DNA from: Rhodohalobacter sp. SW132
Lineage (GTDB): Bacteria; Bacteroidota; Rhodothermia; Balneolales; Balneolaceae
Assembly (NCBI RefSeq): GCF_003390325.1
Contig: NZ_QUOK01000005.1
Span: 62,001-126,000 of the forward strand
Direction: 5' to 3'
DNA length: 64,000 bases
A program made the position numbers and the translations under genes. Numbering within the stretch: the first letter of the stretch is position 1; the number at the start of each line of letters is the position of its first letter. The notes beneath the pieces are model-generated. The model had not been told where the DNA came from. It saw nothing but the letters and a program-made list of their open reading frames with translations, and did not search any database. Below, in pieces: positions 35,501 to 44,922 of this stretch.

Positions 35501-35953
35501 TTATTTTGTTCCTGAGCTATCTCTGAGAGTCGCTGCACCTGTTTTCCCTGATGCCGAAACGGCGGCTTGCGATTTCTTCTCGTCAGCCTGTTTACCCATT
35601 CTGCATTCGCCATTCATTTCAGCACCTTCCTCAACAATCAGAGTTTTCGTGTAGATATCGCCGTTTATCACAGCAGATTGCCGAAGCGTAAGTTTATTAC
35701 TGACCCTTATTTCACCTTCTACTTTTCCTGCAATATCCGCATCCTGTGCCTGGAAACCGCCTTTAACGACGCCGCTTGAGGTAACGATTAATTTACCTTT
35801 TGAGTCGATTTCGCCATCTGCTTTTCCGGCAATTCGGATATCGTTTTCGGTTGTAATTTTTCCTGTGAGTGTGGTCCCTTCACTGATCATATTCAGCGTA
35901 GGTGATTGATTTTTTGATCCGGTCACTGTTCTTTTATCCTCTTTTTTAAACAT
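35501..35953 (-). CDS. bactofilin (polymer-forming cytoskeletal protein)
   Basis: From the ATG at 35953 the protein is 150 residues. The frame is open further to 36013 but that would overlap the M23 gene and add non-family residues. The central part (about 25-115) is the right-handed beta-helix of bactofilins, with repeating G-x-hydrophobic turns such as EGTTLTGKITTENDIRIAGK, DGEIDSKGKLIVTSSGVVKG and GEIRVSNKLTLRQSAVINGD. Both termini are polar and disordered. Bactofilins polymerise without nucleotide and often scaffold peptidoglycan hydrolases, which fits the M23 gene 11 bp upstream. Confidence 0.93.
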   Translation of the reverse strand: MFKKEDKRTVTGSKNQSPTLNMISEGTTLTGKITTENDIRIAGKADGEIDSKGKLIVTSSGVVKGGFQAQDADIAGKVEGEIRVSNKLTLRQSAVINGDIYTKTLIVEEGAEMNGECRMGKQADEKKSQAAVSASGKTGAATLRDSSGTK

Positions 35954-35964
35954 GGATGGTTTGA

Positions 35965-36810
35965 TTAGTTCATTAAATACATAACTGGATTCTGGGGGAT
36001 TCCATTTTTCCAAATTTCAAGATGCAGGTGTGATCCGCTGCTCAATACGCCGGTATCGGACACTGTGCCCAATATGTCGCCTTTTAGTACAAAATCGCCC
36101 TGTTGTTTCAATATTTTTGACGCGTGTTTATACACGCTTACAATTCCTTCGCTATGCTGTAAATACAGAACATATCCGTAATTTATAGTCCACTCTGTAT
36201 GGATTACAACACCATCGGCAAGTGCTGTAAAATTAGAATTCGTTCGGGCAGCAATGTCGATACCAAAATGTCCGCGGTCAGGTTCGAAATTCTGGCTTAA
36301 TGAACCGTTCACCGGAAATGCAGCCGGAAACTCGGGTGCCCTTTCGAAGGAGCCTGAAAAGATAATTTCACTTTGTGAAAGCATGTCATAAGCATTGATA
36401 AATGGAGTTTCTGTAAATCCATCGCCTGACTGCGTTTGCTGCACACGGTTCGATGTCGAAACTTCAAAGGTTGTATCCGGAACTGTTTGCAAAACATTTT
36501 TCATATCGGTCAGCTGCCGGTCTCTCGCTTGAAGAGAGTCCTGCAAAGAAACGAGCCGTTCAGTTATTGCGATCGCCTCAGTCCTAAGCGATTCATCCTG
36601 CTGGCGCTGATAGAGTGAACCAAGCGGAGTCGCAAAAAAAATAATGGTTGTAAACAGCACGGATACGATAACCACAAACAGTGTTATTTTCACTATATCC
36701 TGCGCTGCAAGTTTGAACGAACTGGAACCGTCGGGATTCTGATCATCAAGAACCACTACCGTCACATCTCCTTCACGCTCTGAAAATATTTTCTTTAGAA
36801 AATCCCACAT
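35965..36810 (-). CDS. M23 family metallopeptidase (LytM-type peptidoglycan hydrolase)
   Basis: The 281-residue protein has one membrane helix (about 40-62), a periplasmic coiled coil (SLRTEAIAITERLVSLQDSL), and a C-terminal LytM domain. That domain has the zinc ligands in RGHFGIDIAA (HxxxD) and SGSHLHLEIW (HxH), plus VSVYKHASKIL. All metal residues are present, so an active endopeptidase that cleaves peptidoglycan cross-links is expected. Bactofilin is encoded 11 bp downstream, a pairing known to localise such enzymes in cell-shape control. Confidence 0.94.
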   Translation of the reverse strand: MWDFLKKIFSEREGDVTVVVLDDQNPDGSSSFKLAAQDIVKITLFVVIVSVLFTTIIFFATPLGSLYQRQQDESLRTEAIAITERLVSLQDSLQARDRQLTDMKNVLQTVPDTTFEVSTSNRVQQTQSGDGFTETPFINAYDMLSQSEIIFSGSFERAPEFPAAFPVNGSLSQNFEPDRGHFGIDIAARTNSNFTALADGVVIHTEWTINYGYVLYLQHSEGIVSVYKHASKILKQQGDFVLKGDILGTVSDTGVLSSGSHLHLEIWKNGIPQNPVMYLMN

Positions 36811-36832
36811 ATATTAATGTATCAGGCAGTCG

Positions 36833-38134
36833 TCAATTATAAAAATTCGATTTTGCTGTATCTTTCATACCTACGTTATCGCATATTTCTGATAATTGTT
36901 TAGCAGTAAATTCGCGTTCAAACTGCAAAGTGTAATTAATGTCGCCGGAAGGGAGTTTTCCGGCTTTCCACTGCAAAAAGTATTTTTGAATAGCGTCTGC
37001 CCCCATATCTACACTCTCTATTCCAACTACTGTTGCTGCCCCGTAATTTTCGAGCAGCTTTTTGGTAATTCCATCCGGAACGTAGGCAAGGATCGGTTTC
37101 AGACTCCCCATGTATTCAAACACTTTCCCCGGAGTAACAGCATCAATACCGGGTATTTTACCGAGTGTGAGAAAGAGCAGATCGGCATTGACCAGATTTT
37201 GAACGGCATCCTGATGATTCAAATATCCAAAATCGGTGACATATTTTGTCAGGCCCAATTGATTGATCATTTTCCAGTGTGTTTGTCTGAGTCCTCCCTG
37301 AAACTGCAGATCAACATGTTTCCTGAACTCATCATCACGAACCATCAGTTTTTTTATCGATTTCAAAAACGAGTCTGGTTTTATTCGATCATAAAAAAGG
37401 CCACTGTGAAGTATTGTGAACGATTCACGATCACGGGCAGGAATCGCCTTTCTGAAGTTCTCCTTGTCGTATCCATTTGGAATGGTTTGGATTGGCGGCG
37501 AATTTTCACCAAGTCTCTTTTTAATTTTCTTATTGTAGGTATCATTCACCACAGTGATTGCATCCGCGGCTGAGAGTGTCTGTTTCTCAATGTTTTTCAT
37601 TTTCCGGTAGTGCCACCTTGTGGGATAGCTGATCCAGTGGCTGCCGAGCCAGTCATCTCTCAAATCCATCACAACCGGCAGTCCGGTCTTATTTTTCAGC
37701 TGATGAGCAATTATCAGGTTGCTATAAGGTGGCGCGGTTGAAAATATGGCGTGGATAGTCTCTTTGTTGATGATTTCAAGTCCGCGTTCAACGGCAGGTT
37801 CAATCCAGCCTTTCTTATTGTCCGGCAGAAAAAACCAGGAAGTGATCCACTTTATAAAGAATGAAAGCAGGCGCCCTTTGGGTTTCGCTGATCGCTTCTT
37901 CTTGCCGGGCTGGAATATGGCGCTATTTTCCACTCTTTCAATCCGAATGGAAGCTTGTGCTGCTTCCTGCAGAAGTGAATCATCAAAGGTGTGATACATT
38001 CCGGGTTCCGGGGCAAGAACGATCGGTTCCCAGCCAAATTTTTTCAGGTATTTCGCAAATTTAAGTGGCCGCTGCACGCCGCTCCCCCCCATTGGGGGAA
38101 AGTAGTACGCGATCATTAATACCTTTTTTTTCAA
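36833..38134 (-). CDS. glycosyltransferase (GT-B, GT4-like)
   Basis: The 433-residue protein starts with MKKKVLMIAYYFPPMGGSGV and RPLKFAKYLKKFGWEP, the donor/acceptor entry of GT4-type enzymes. AIFSTAPPYSNLIIAHQLK and VVMDLRDDWLGS follow, and the C-terminal domain has FTILHSGLFYDR and VFEYMGSLKPILAYVPDG. It shares its layout with the enzyme at 25352-26638. The gene sits between guaB (2 bp away) and the M23 peptidase (22 bp), so it probably glycosylates an envelope component, though no acceptor is evident. Confidence 0.88.
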   Translation of the reverse strand: MKKKVLMIAYYFPPMGGSGVQRPLKFAKYLKKFGWEPIVLAPEPGMYHTFDDSLLQEAAQASIRIERVENSAIFQPGKKKRSAKPKGRLLSFFIKWITSWFFLPDNKKGWIEPAVERGLEIINKETIHAIFSTAPPYSNLIIAHQLKNKTGLPVVMDLRDDWLGSHWISYPTRWHYRKMKNIEKQTLSAADAITVVNDTYNKKIKKRLGENSPPIQTIPNGYDKENFRKAIPARDRESFTILHSGLFYDRIKPDSFLKSIKKLMVRDDEFRKHVDLQFQGGLRQTHWKMINQLGLTKYVTDFGYLNHQDAVQNLVNADLLFLTLGKIPGIDAVTPGKVFEYMGSLKPILAYVPDGITKKLLENYGAATVVGIESVDMGADAIQKYFLQWKAGKLPSGDINYTLQFEREFTAKQLSEICDNVGMKDTAKSNFYN

Positions 38135-38136
38135 TG

Positions 38137-39615
38137 TTACGACACTGAGTAGTTCGGAGCTTCTTTTGTTATTTGAACGGAATGCGGATGACTTTCCCTG
38201 TAACTGGCGGCCGAAATCTGTACAAACTCTGCGTTTTGCAGCTCCTCAATTGTAGGAGCGCCAACATATCCCATTGCGGCTCGAATGCCGCCATTCATTT
38301 GATGAACAACCTCACCAAGATATCCTTTATAAGGAACACGTCCTTCAATTCCTTCCGGCACTAGTTTTCTCAGGTCGTCTTCAACGTCCTGGAAGTATCG
38401 ATCTTTTGAACCTTTATCCATGGCCCCGAGGCTTCCCATGCCGCGGTATGATTTATATTTTCTGGATTCATAAATAATCGTCTCGCCGGGACTTTCATCC
38501 ACTCCGGCAAACATCGATCCCATCATCACGGCATGTGCTCCGCCCGCAATCGCTTTGGGAATGTCGCCGGTTTGTTTGATTCCGCCATCAGCAATCAAGC
38601 CGATATCGTGTTTCTGAGTATATTCGGCAATCTCCATCACCGCAGAAAGCTGAGGCACCCCAACCCCGGTCACCACACGTGTTGTGCAGATTGAGCCGGG
38701 TCCAACCCCTACTTTTACCACATCTGCACCTGCGTCAACAAGTGCCTCTGCCGCCGCACGGGTTGCGATATTTCCGCCAACGACGTTCAGATCTTTATAG
38801 ACAGATTTAATTTTGGAAATCATTTTCAATACGCCATCCGAATGGCCATGTGCAGTGTCTACAGTGATAATATCCACACCGGAATCAACAAGTGCTGTCA
38901 CGCGGTCCATCGTGTCGGGTGTTACCCCAACTGCAGCCCCCACACGAAGTCTTCCCATGCTATCTTTACAGGCGTTAGGGAAATTCATCTTTTTCTCTAT
39001 ATCCTTGAATGTGATCAGCCCCACGAGAGTATCACCGGAATCTACAATCGGCAGTTTCTCTACTTTATATTCCTGCAGAATTTTTTCAGCCTGTTTTAGA
39101 TCCGTTCCCTGCTTAGCAGTGATAAGGTTATCTTTTGTCATGATCTCACTGAGCTGTTTATCAACGTAATGCTCAAAACGCAGATCACGGTTTGTAACGA
39201 TACCGATTAGTTTATTACCATTTTCAACAATTGGGATTCCGCCAATTTTATGCATTCTCATCAGTGCTCTGGCATCCTTTACCGTTGCATCGGGCGGCAG
39301 AGTTACCGGGTCTACGATCATGCCGCTTTCACTCCGTTTCACAAGGCGAACATGCTCAGCCTGATCCTCAATCGACATATTTTTGTGCAGCATAGCAATA
39401 CCGCCTTCCCGGGCCAGGGCAATTGCAAGCCGGTATTCAGAAACTGTGTCCATCGCCGCACTGATGATGGGAGTTTTCAACTCAAGGGAAGGGGTGAGTT
39501 TAACGGACAGATCAACATCACGAGGCAGTACTTTGGAGTGGCTGGGCACCAGGAGCACATCGTCGTAGGTTAGACCCTGCCGTGTAATTTTTTTAAAGGG
39601 GGAGTGATTATTCAT
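38137..39615 (-). CDS. guaB: inosine-5'-monophosphate dehydrogenase
   Basis: The NAD-dependent enzyme converts IMP to XMP, the first step of GMP synthesis. At 492 residues it has the standard IMPDH layout: N-terminal TIM-barrel part ([18 protein letters not shown]), a tandem CBS module (about 95-215), and the catalytic loop [18 protein letters not shown] with the active-site Cys. The mobile flap and [17 protein letters not shown] then follow. It is the first gene of a directon with very small gaps that reaches the ATP synthase genes. Confidence 0.98.
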   Translation of the reverse strand: MNNHSPFKKITRQGLTYDDVLLVPSHSKVLPRDVDLSVKLTPSLELKTPIISAAMDTVSEYRLAIALAREGGIAMLHKNMSIEDQAEHVRLVKRSESGMIVDPVTLPPDATVKDARALMRMHKIGGIPIVENGNKLIGIVTNRDLRFEHYVDKQLSEIMTKDNLITAKQGTDLKQAEKILQEYKVEKLPIVDSGDTLVGLITFKDIEKKMNFPNACKDSMGRLRVGAAVGVTPDTMDRVTALVDSGVDIITVDTAHGHSDGVLKMISKIKSVYKDLNVVGGNIATRAAAEALVDAGADVVKVGVGPGSICTTRVVTGVGVPQLSAVMEIAEYTQKHDIGLIADGGIKQTGDIPKAIAGGAHAVMMGSMFAGVDESPGETIIYESRKYKSYRGMGSLGAMDKGSKDRYFQDVEDDLRKLVPEGIEGRVPYKGYLGEVVHQMNGGIRAAMGYVGAPTIEELQNAEFVQISAASYRESHPHSVQITKEAPNYSVS

Positions 39616-39694
39616 GTCGGGAGAATCGTTTCATTTACATTTTAGTAAAGATACGAAAACCGAATCAACTTCTTTAACCGAAACTCCCCTGTTT

Positions 39695-40021
39695 TTAATG
39701 GAGACGGGTAGTTTTCAATGCCCCTACAGCTGTATCCAAAGTACAGGTACCGTCTTGAAAACTTCTGACCCAGAAATCCACACTTTCCCGTCGTTTTTGG
39801 ACCAGCGGACAGTTTGTCGAGAAATTCCCGTTCAGTTCATCAATATACCCTTTCACATCTTCTTTGATGGTATACTTTAACTCCTCAGGCAGTTCTCCCC
39901 ATCCGAGAAGATTAAACATTTCAAGGATTTGTCTGTGCTCGAGTTCAGCTTCCCTGAAAATTGATCGGAGAACAGGTTCAGGGCGAAAGAGTCGGGGTGT
40001 TTTTAAAGCTGCATTCATCAT
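39695..40021 (-). CDS. small hypothetical protein
   Basis: I do not recognise this 108-residue protein. It has charged helices (VLRSIFREAELEHRQILEMF, then ELPEELKYTIKEDVKGYIDE) and two Cys (NCPLVQKRR and DGTCTL), and no signal peptide or membrane helix. Composition looks coding and the frame fits the gap upstream of guaB, while the opposite-strand frame there is less convincing. Function is not inferable. Confidence 0.55.
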   Translation of the reverse strand: MMNAALKTPRLFRPEPVLRSIFREAELEHRQILEMFNLLGWGELPEELKYTIKEDVKGYIDELNGNFSTNCPLVQKRRESVDFWVRSFQDGTCTLDTAVGALKTTRLH

Positions 40022-40128
40022 AATTGAGTGGTTTGATTGATGTTCACCCGTATGATAAAACAGCGGAGTGACAACTTAATGTCACCCCTTCTTTAAATAT
40101 TTTAAAAATAGTTTCTGGGGTATGAATT

Positions 40129-40163
40129 TAACCCTCCATGGGTTTCAAACCCTTGGAGGGTTT
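40129..40163. repeat. nearly perfect intergenic palindrome
   Basis: AACCCTCCA (40130-40138) pairs with TGGAGGGTT (40154-40162), and inside it GGGTTT (40140-40145) pairs with AAACCC (40147-40152) around one base. The hairpin lies 14 bp past the purB stop. A T-run is weak on either strand, so it could be a purB terminator or a REP-like unit of the kind scattered in bacteroidete genomes. The rest of the 155-bp gap shows nothing. Confidence 0.65.
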
Positions 40164-40176
40164 AGGGTTTTTCGAT

Positions 40177-41472
40177 TCACGAAAGCCCTACCCTTTCAAA
40201 AATTTCATCCACACGCTGCGTATGGTGCGTGAGATCGAATGCGCTTTCGATTTCTTTTTCGGAAAGATGCTCCTGAATCGTTGGGTCGGCTTCCACCAGC
40301 GGGCGAAATGCCGTATGCTCTTCCCACGCTTTCATCGCCAGCGGCTGGACCGTATCGTACGCTATTTCCCGGCTGATCCCTTTGTCAATCAGCATCAGCA
40401 GCAGACGTTGTGAAAATACAAGCCCGTGGGTTTTATCCATATTCAGCTTCATATTCTCCGGGTAGACCATCAGCTTTTCGATCACACCCGAAAATCGGTT
40501 CAGCATGTAATCGAGCAGAATTGTGGCATCCGGAAGAATGATCCGTTCGACGGAAGAGTGTGAAATGTCGCGCTCGTGCCAGAGCGGCATATTTTCGTAT
40601 GCTGAGACCATGTAACCGCGAAGAACTCTGGCGCAACCGGTGATATTCTCAGAGCTGACCGGGTTACGCTTATGCGGCATAGCCGAGGATCCTTTCTGAC
40701 CTTTTCGGAAAAACTCCTCTGCCTCGCGCAGTTCAGTTCGCTGAAGATGGCGAATTTCCACCGCAATTTTTTCAAGTGTACCGCCGATCACAGCCAGTGC
40801 TGCCATATAATAAGCATGGCGATCTCGCTGAAGAGTCTGTGTGGAGATAGGCGCCGGATGAATTCCCAGTTTCTCACAGGTATATTTTTCAACCTCGGTA
40901 GGGATATTGGCAAACGTACCAACTGCGCCGGAGAGCTTTCCAAACTCCACATCCCGCGCTGCGGAGTCAAATCTGACGATATTCCGTTCCATTTCTGCGT
41001 ACCAAAGAGCACATTTCAGCCCGAAAGTTGTCGGCTCGGCGTGCACGCCGTGGGTTCGCCCCATCATCACGGTCAGCTTATGTTCTTTCGCTTTGGCGGC
41101 AAGTGCTTCAACCATTCGGTTTAGTCCTTCGCGCAGCAGTTCATTAGCTTGCTTGAGCCTGTAGCCGTTAGCGGTGTCAACCACATCGGTAGATGTGAGA
41201 CCGTAATGAACCCATTTTTTTTCATCACCCAGAGATTCGGAAACAGAGCGGGTGAACGCCACAACATCGTGCCGGGTCTTTTTTTCTATTTCATGGATTC
41301 GGTCAACATCAAACCGGGCATTTTTGTACAGTTTATCTACATCTTCAGAAGGGATTTTGCCCAGCTTGCTCCACGCCCAGCAGGCGGCAAGTTCAACATC
41401 AAGCCACGCCTGGAATTGATTTTGTTCAGACCATATTTCTGACATTTCGGGGCGTGCATATCGTTCAATCAT
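40177..41472 (-). CDS. purB: adenylosuccinate lyase
   Basis: The 431-residue fumarase/aspartase-superfamily enzyme cleaves SAICAR to AICAR and adenylosuccinate to AMP in purine synthesis. Hallmarks are [11 protein letters not shown] with a conserved His, [28 protein letters not shown] with the catalytic His, and the signature loop [15 protein letters not shown]. Length and start are standard. With guaB nearby, two purine enzymes lie close together. Confidence 0.98.
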   Translation of the reverse strand: MIERYARPEMSEIWSEQNQFQAWLDVELAACWAWSKLGKIPSEDVDKLYKNARFDVDRIHEIEKKTRHDVVAFTRSVSESLGDEKKWVHYGLTSTDVVDTANGYRLKQANELLREGLNRMVEALAAKAKEHKLTVMMGRTHGVHAEPTTFGLKCALWYAEMERNIVRFDSAARDVEFGKLSGAVGTFANIPTEVEKYTCEKLGIHPAPISTQTLQRDRHAYYMAALAVIGGTLEKIAVEIRHLQRTELREAEEFFRKGQKGSSAMPHKRNPVSSENITGCARVLRGYMVSAYENMPLWHERDISHSSVERIILPDATILLDYMLNRFSGVIEKLMVYPENMKLNMDKTHGLVFSQRLLLMLIDKGISREIAYDTVQPLAMKAWEEHTAFRPLVEADPTIQEHLSEKEIESAFDLTHHTQRVDEIFERVGLS

Positions 41473-41486
41473 AAATTATTTTAAAA

Positions 41487-42977
41487 TTATTGGGATGGAA
41501 TTTTTAGTGTGGTACCCGCCTCGATCGTATCATCAAGGTGAACCTGGTTAATGATCGCCAACCGTTCGGGGGTAAGATTCATGGGCAGTTCATCGGGTAA
41601 AAAACTGCGAAAGGTGTCGGAGCGATCCGTCGTAACGAGCTGAATTCGTGCCGGCTGTATATTTAAGAGCTCCTGATCCGTCAAGCGGTCAAATTGCCCT
41701 GGAACACCTGTGAGCGCTGATTCGTACGCTGAAAACCGATTAGGTGAAGTATAGTTGACAAATCTGTAGACTCTGCCATCAAACTCAACAGAGTAAATAA
41801 TTGCGCGCAGATCTCCTTCCTGCTGTGACACCGTAATATCGGCATAGTATGCAGTGTATTCATCGCTGCTCGTAGCTGCATTCTGGCTGTTAACTGAGAT
41901 GCCATCCTGCTGAATAAAACTGCGAACAGACTGTTCAGCGGATTCGGATTCTCCGTCAATTCTAAAAATAATTACACCGTCTCCTTCGTCGCTGACAAGT
42001 ACCACCTGCTGAGGCTGGTTGATGAGCTGCCAGTTACCCGGGATCGGAAACTGAAATTCGAGTTCGGGATGCACAAACTGATCCTCATTTTGAAATCCCT
42101 GCCGCGGATCTTCTCCAAAAACCATCCCTTCCAGTAAACTCAGGTACTCCTCCTGGTTTCGAATATTTTGTTCATAACCCCGTTCTCGCCACTGTTCTGC
42201 AAGTCTGGGAATGTTCTGCTCCCTTTCACCGGGATCCGGGTGAGAGGATAACATAGTGGGAATTGCCTGACCCGATTCTTCAGAAATTCGTTTGAGACTT
42301 GTAAAAAAAGCAGCGCCTTCTTCAGCTGCGTACCCGGCCATTGCAGTGTACTCAACGCCCAATCGGTCTGATTCCCGTTCTGCATCCCGGCTATAACTTA
42401 GAAATATGAGCTGGGCTGCCTGACTGCTGAGGTTCAGAATACTTTCACCCGGCAGACCCAGGAATTCCTGTCCAAGAATCGCCCCTCCGAGAATTGCAAT
42501 CTGCCCGAACTGTTGCCTTAACGCTCTCTGTGATGCATGCCGGGCGGCCACATGTCCGATTTCGTGCCCGACAACCACGGCCAGCTGCGCCTCGTTATTC
42601 ATATGAGCCATAAGTCCCCTGGTGAAATAAACATATCCTCCCGGCAGTGCGAAAGCATTGACAACAGGGCTGTCGAGTACGCGAAAATAGAACTCCGTTT
42701 CGCGAAACTGCTGGTCGGTGCTTTCTCTGCGCATGTGGCTTTCAGCAAGTATTTTTTCACCAAGCTCGGTGATGTAATTTGCAACAGTTTCATCATCGTA
42801 CAGGCCAAATTCAGCGACCATCTCGCGGTCAACTTCCTGGCCGATCTGCACTTCCTGGCTCCAGGAGTACGCCATAAGGCGCTGATTTCCGGAAACCGGA
42901 TTTTTTTGCACAGAACATGCACTGGCAAAAAGGATTACTGATAAAAAGAGAACGGAGTGTCGTATAATCTGTCTCAT
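41487..42977 (-). CDS. M48 family zinc metalloprotease, lipoprotein
   Basis: The 496-residue protein has a lipoprotein signal with lipobox ASAC (Cys21). The M48 catalytic motif is VVVGHEIGHVAARH with H138, E139 and H142, and a third ligand Glu lies in RDAERESDRLG. NAFALPGGYVYFTRGL is typical of BepA/Oma1-like proteases, which work in outer-membrane protein quality control. The C-terminal part (about 300-496) ends in a LysM-like segment with LAIINQVHLDDTIEAGTTLK. An SD-like AAGGAAGG precedes the start. Confidence 0.93.
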   Translation of the reverse strand: MRQIIRHSVLFLSVILFASACSVQKNPVSGNQRLMAYSWSQEVQIGQEVDREMVAEFGLYDDETVANYITELGEKILAESHMRRESTDQQFRETEFYFRVLDSPVVNAFALPGGYVYFTRGLMAHMNNEAQLAVVVGHEIGHVAARHASQRALRQQFGQIAILGGAILGQEFLGLPGESILNLSSQAAQLIFLSYSRDAERESDRLGVEYTAMAGYAAEEGAAFFTSLKRISEESGQAIPTMLSSHPDPGEREQNIPRLAEQWRERGYEQNIRNQEEYLSLLEGMVFGEDPRQGFQNEDQFVHPELEFQFPIPGNWQLINQPQQVVLVSDEGDGVIIFRIDGESESAEQSVRSFIQQDGISVNSQNAATSSDEYTAYYADITVSQQEGDLRAIIYSVEFDGRVYRFVNYTSPNRFSAYESALTGVPGQFDRLTDQELLNIQPARIQLVTTDRSDTFRSFLPDELPMNLTPERLAIINQVHLDDTIEAGTTLKIPSQ

Positions 42978-43041
42978 GGCAACCTTCCTTTTTTGTGGAT
43001 TAGTAAAAGGTACAACATCAAATAGATATTCACATCTTCAA

Positions 43042-44922
43042 TTACCCTTCAATTACGATATCACCTTCTCCCCCGTTCATTTCTGCAAGGTGAACCAGAT
43101 GATCAAAAATAAGATATAATGCAAGTGTATCCATCGAACAGTACCGTTTCATAAGTGTGGGCACCAGCTCTTTCTGCTCCTTGTTCAGGGCACCCGCTTT
43201 CATACAAATATACGCGTGCATCGCAGTAATTCCATCCCTGATCTGGCACCTTTCGTCTGATATCTGCTCGTACGGATCAATTAAATTTCCATTCTCACAG
43301 GTTTTCAACAGGTTGATATCAGTATCGCTAACTGTCATCACGGGGTTTTGAAACCTTTTGAGGATCAATTCAACTCTCAATACAGAATAGAGAATCTCTT
43401 TCAAACTCAATCCACCATTCATAAATCGATTGTAGTACCCATCGCGGAGAATTTTGCTCATGTCAATGAATCTTCCCCCGTGATATGCAGATCGGGTCTG
43501 CAATATATTTTCAAGGATGCGAACCTCTTTACGATTAGCGACCGGATCGGTTTTGAATTCGCGGTATAATTTGTTTAAAGCTTGTTTCTCAAACGGCGAG
43601 TACTGGATAATTGTTCCTTTCTCATATTCCGGAATCTCAGAAAGTTTATTCAACAGCTCCCGGTGCACATCGGAGTGCCTGTCAACATCCAGCCATTGGG
43701 TGTGTGTGAGCTCTCCGCTGTCCGAAAGTGTGTGGCATGAAAACTGGAAGATCAGCGGCTCGTACGGTCTTTTACCTGCTTGAAACGGAATGGGGTTTGT
43801 GGCAGCCTCAAAGTCAAGAAAGTGGACCGGAAAGCGGATTGATTTCAGAAACCGTGAAAAGGGTTTAGCAAAAATAAGAGGCAGCGATTGATCTTTCGCA
43901 TGTAAGATTTGCATAGCTTTTCGGTGAGAAAGCCCTATGGTTTCATCAGTATGGCTTATGATGTTTTGAGAGGAGTTTAATCCGGGAAGATGGCTCAGTT
44001 TCTCCTGGTACAATGCGGATTTTTCCTCATCCATATTCACACTGTGACCAATTAGTTCGTATTGATGCAGATCACTATTCAGCAGGTTCGACTCCTGGAA
44101 ATGTATATCCCAGCACCCTTTCACGCCGCTTTCTGGTCTTCTGCGGTGTGAACAATGCTTACAGGCTGAATGAACGGTTTTCACAAACTGTTTTCCACCC
44201 AGCCGGTAAATTTCGTCTATTTGCTGAAGTGCCTCTTCCACAGACATACCGTTAAAGGTATGATGTGATACATCAGTCGGAATACTTTCTGCTGTATTTT
44301 GAACTTCCCGGGTTCCATCAATTTCGGCAAAAAGCCGGGCAATCTCATCAAGTCTCTCTTTTTTGATATTTCGCTCTCCCGTGGTTTGATGAAAAAGACG
44401 GTCTGAATTTGCTGTAAATTTTTTCTTTGGAAAAAGAAACCTGCACTCAATTATGTGATCCGGATACTGCAATTTCAAGAGGTGTCTCCGGTACGCTGCC
44501 ATAAGAAGGTAGCGGTTCAGCGAACGGCTTTGCGGAATTCGTTTGAACAGATTTTCAGAATCTGTTTTTAAAGCTTTCCCATGAACCTGCACTATCGTCA
44601 GCTTATTTCCCTTTTTGACAAGAATAGGAATACGCGTTTGATACGTTCCTGAAACGATTACAGCCCCGCAGATTACCGTTTCATCTGATTGCAGCCACAC
44701 CTCAGTCTCTTTATCAGCAGCTGCTGTGGAGTTGGATGTGTATTGAACAGTTCCGTAAAGTTGTGCTGCAGCTTCTCTCAGCAGTCGTTTCGATTTTCTT
44801 CTGAAGAGATCACTCCGGCCTTCGTTATAGGACTCCTGTCGGATAAATGAGAGCTTCAGCGGACAAGAGATCGCTTCTCTGAATGTATAATCTCTGATAT
44901 GTTCTTTTTGGGATGTTTTCAA
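43042..44922 (-). CDS. DUF2779 protein: Cas4-like Fe-S cysteines, degenerate nuclease site, RNase H-like domain
   Basis: The 626-residue protein combines an N-terminal Cas4/AddB-like region with a C-terminal DUF2779 domain. Cys20 (EAISCPLKL) and CKHCSHRRRPESGVKGC (C254, C257, C270) match the split four-Cys iron-sulfur pattern of Cas4-like nucleases. The expected PD-(D/E)XK residues look lost: the strand that normally reads D-I-L is PIL at 99-101, and the normal E-V-K is Q112-V-H114. The DUF2779 part has HFLDFEAATNPIP (D370, E372) and PYEPLIFQFSCH, like a DEDD exonuclease entry. Its stop overlaps the murB frame end region by 4 bp. Function is unknown; nucleic acid processing is likely. Confidence 0.82.
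   Translation of the reverse strand: MKTSQKEHIRDYTFREAISCPLKLSFIRQESYNEGRSDLFRRKSKRLLREAAAQLYGTVQYTSNSTAAADKETEVWLQSDETVICGAVIVSGTYQTRIPILVKKGNKLTIVQVHGKALKTDSENLFKRIPQSRSLNRYLLMAAYRRHLLKLQYPDHIIECRFLFPKKKFTANSDRLFHQTTGERNIKKERLDEIARLFAEIDGTREVQNTAESIPTDVSHHTFNGMSVEEALQQIDEIYRLGGKQFVKTVHSACKHCSHRRRPESGVKGCWDIHFQESNLLNSDLHQYELIGHSVNMDEEKSALYQEKLSHLPGLNSSQNIISHTDETIGLSHRKAMQILHAKDQSLPLIFAKPFSRFLKSIRFPVHFLDFEAATNPIPFQAGKRPYEPLIFQFSCHTLSDSGELTHTQWLDVDRHSDVHRELLNKLSEIPEYEKGTIIQYSPFEKQALNKLYREFKTDPVANRKEVRILENILQTRSAYHGGRFIDMSKILRDGYYNRFMNGGLSLKEILYSVLRVELILKRFQNPVMTVSDTDINLLKTCENGNLIDPYEQISDERCQIRDGITAMHAYICMKAGALNKEQKELVPTLMKRYCSMDTLALYLIFDHLVHLAEMNGGEGDIVIEG

Noticed and set aside
39614-39880. 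88-residue plus-strand frame opposite the small hypothetical gene
   Set aside because: The minus-strand frame at 39695-40021 has better coding character and fits the gene order.
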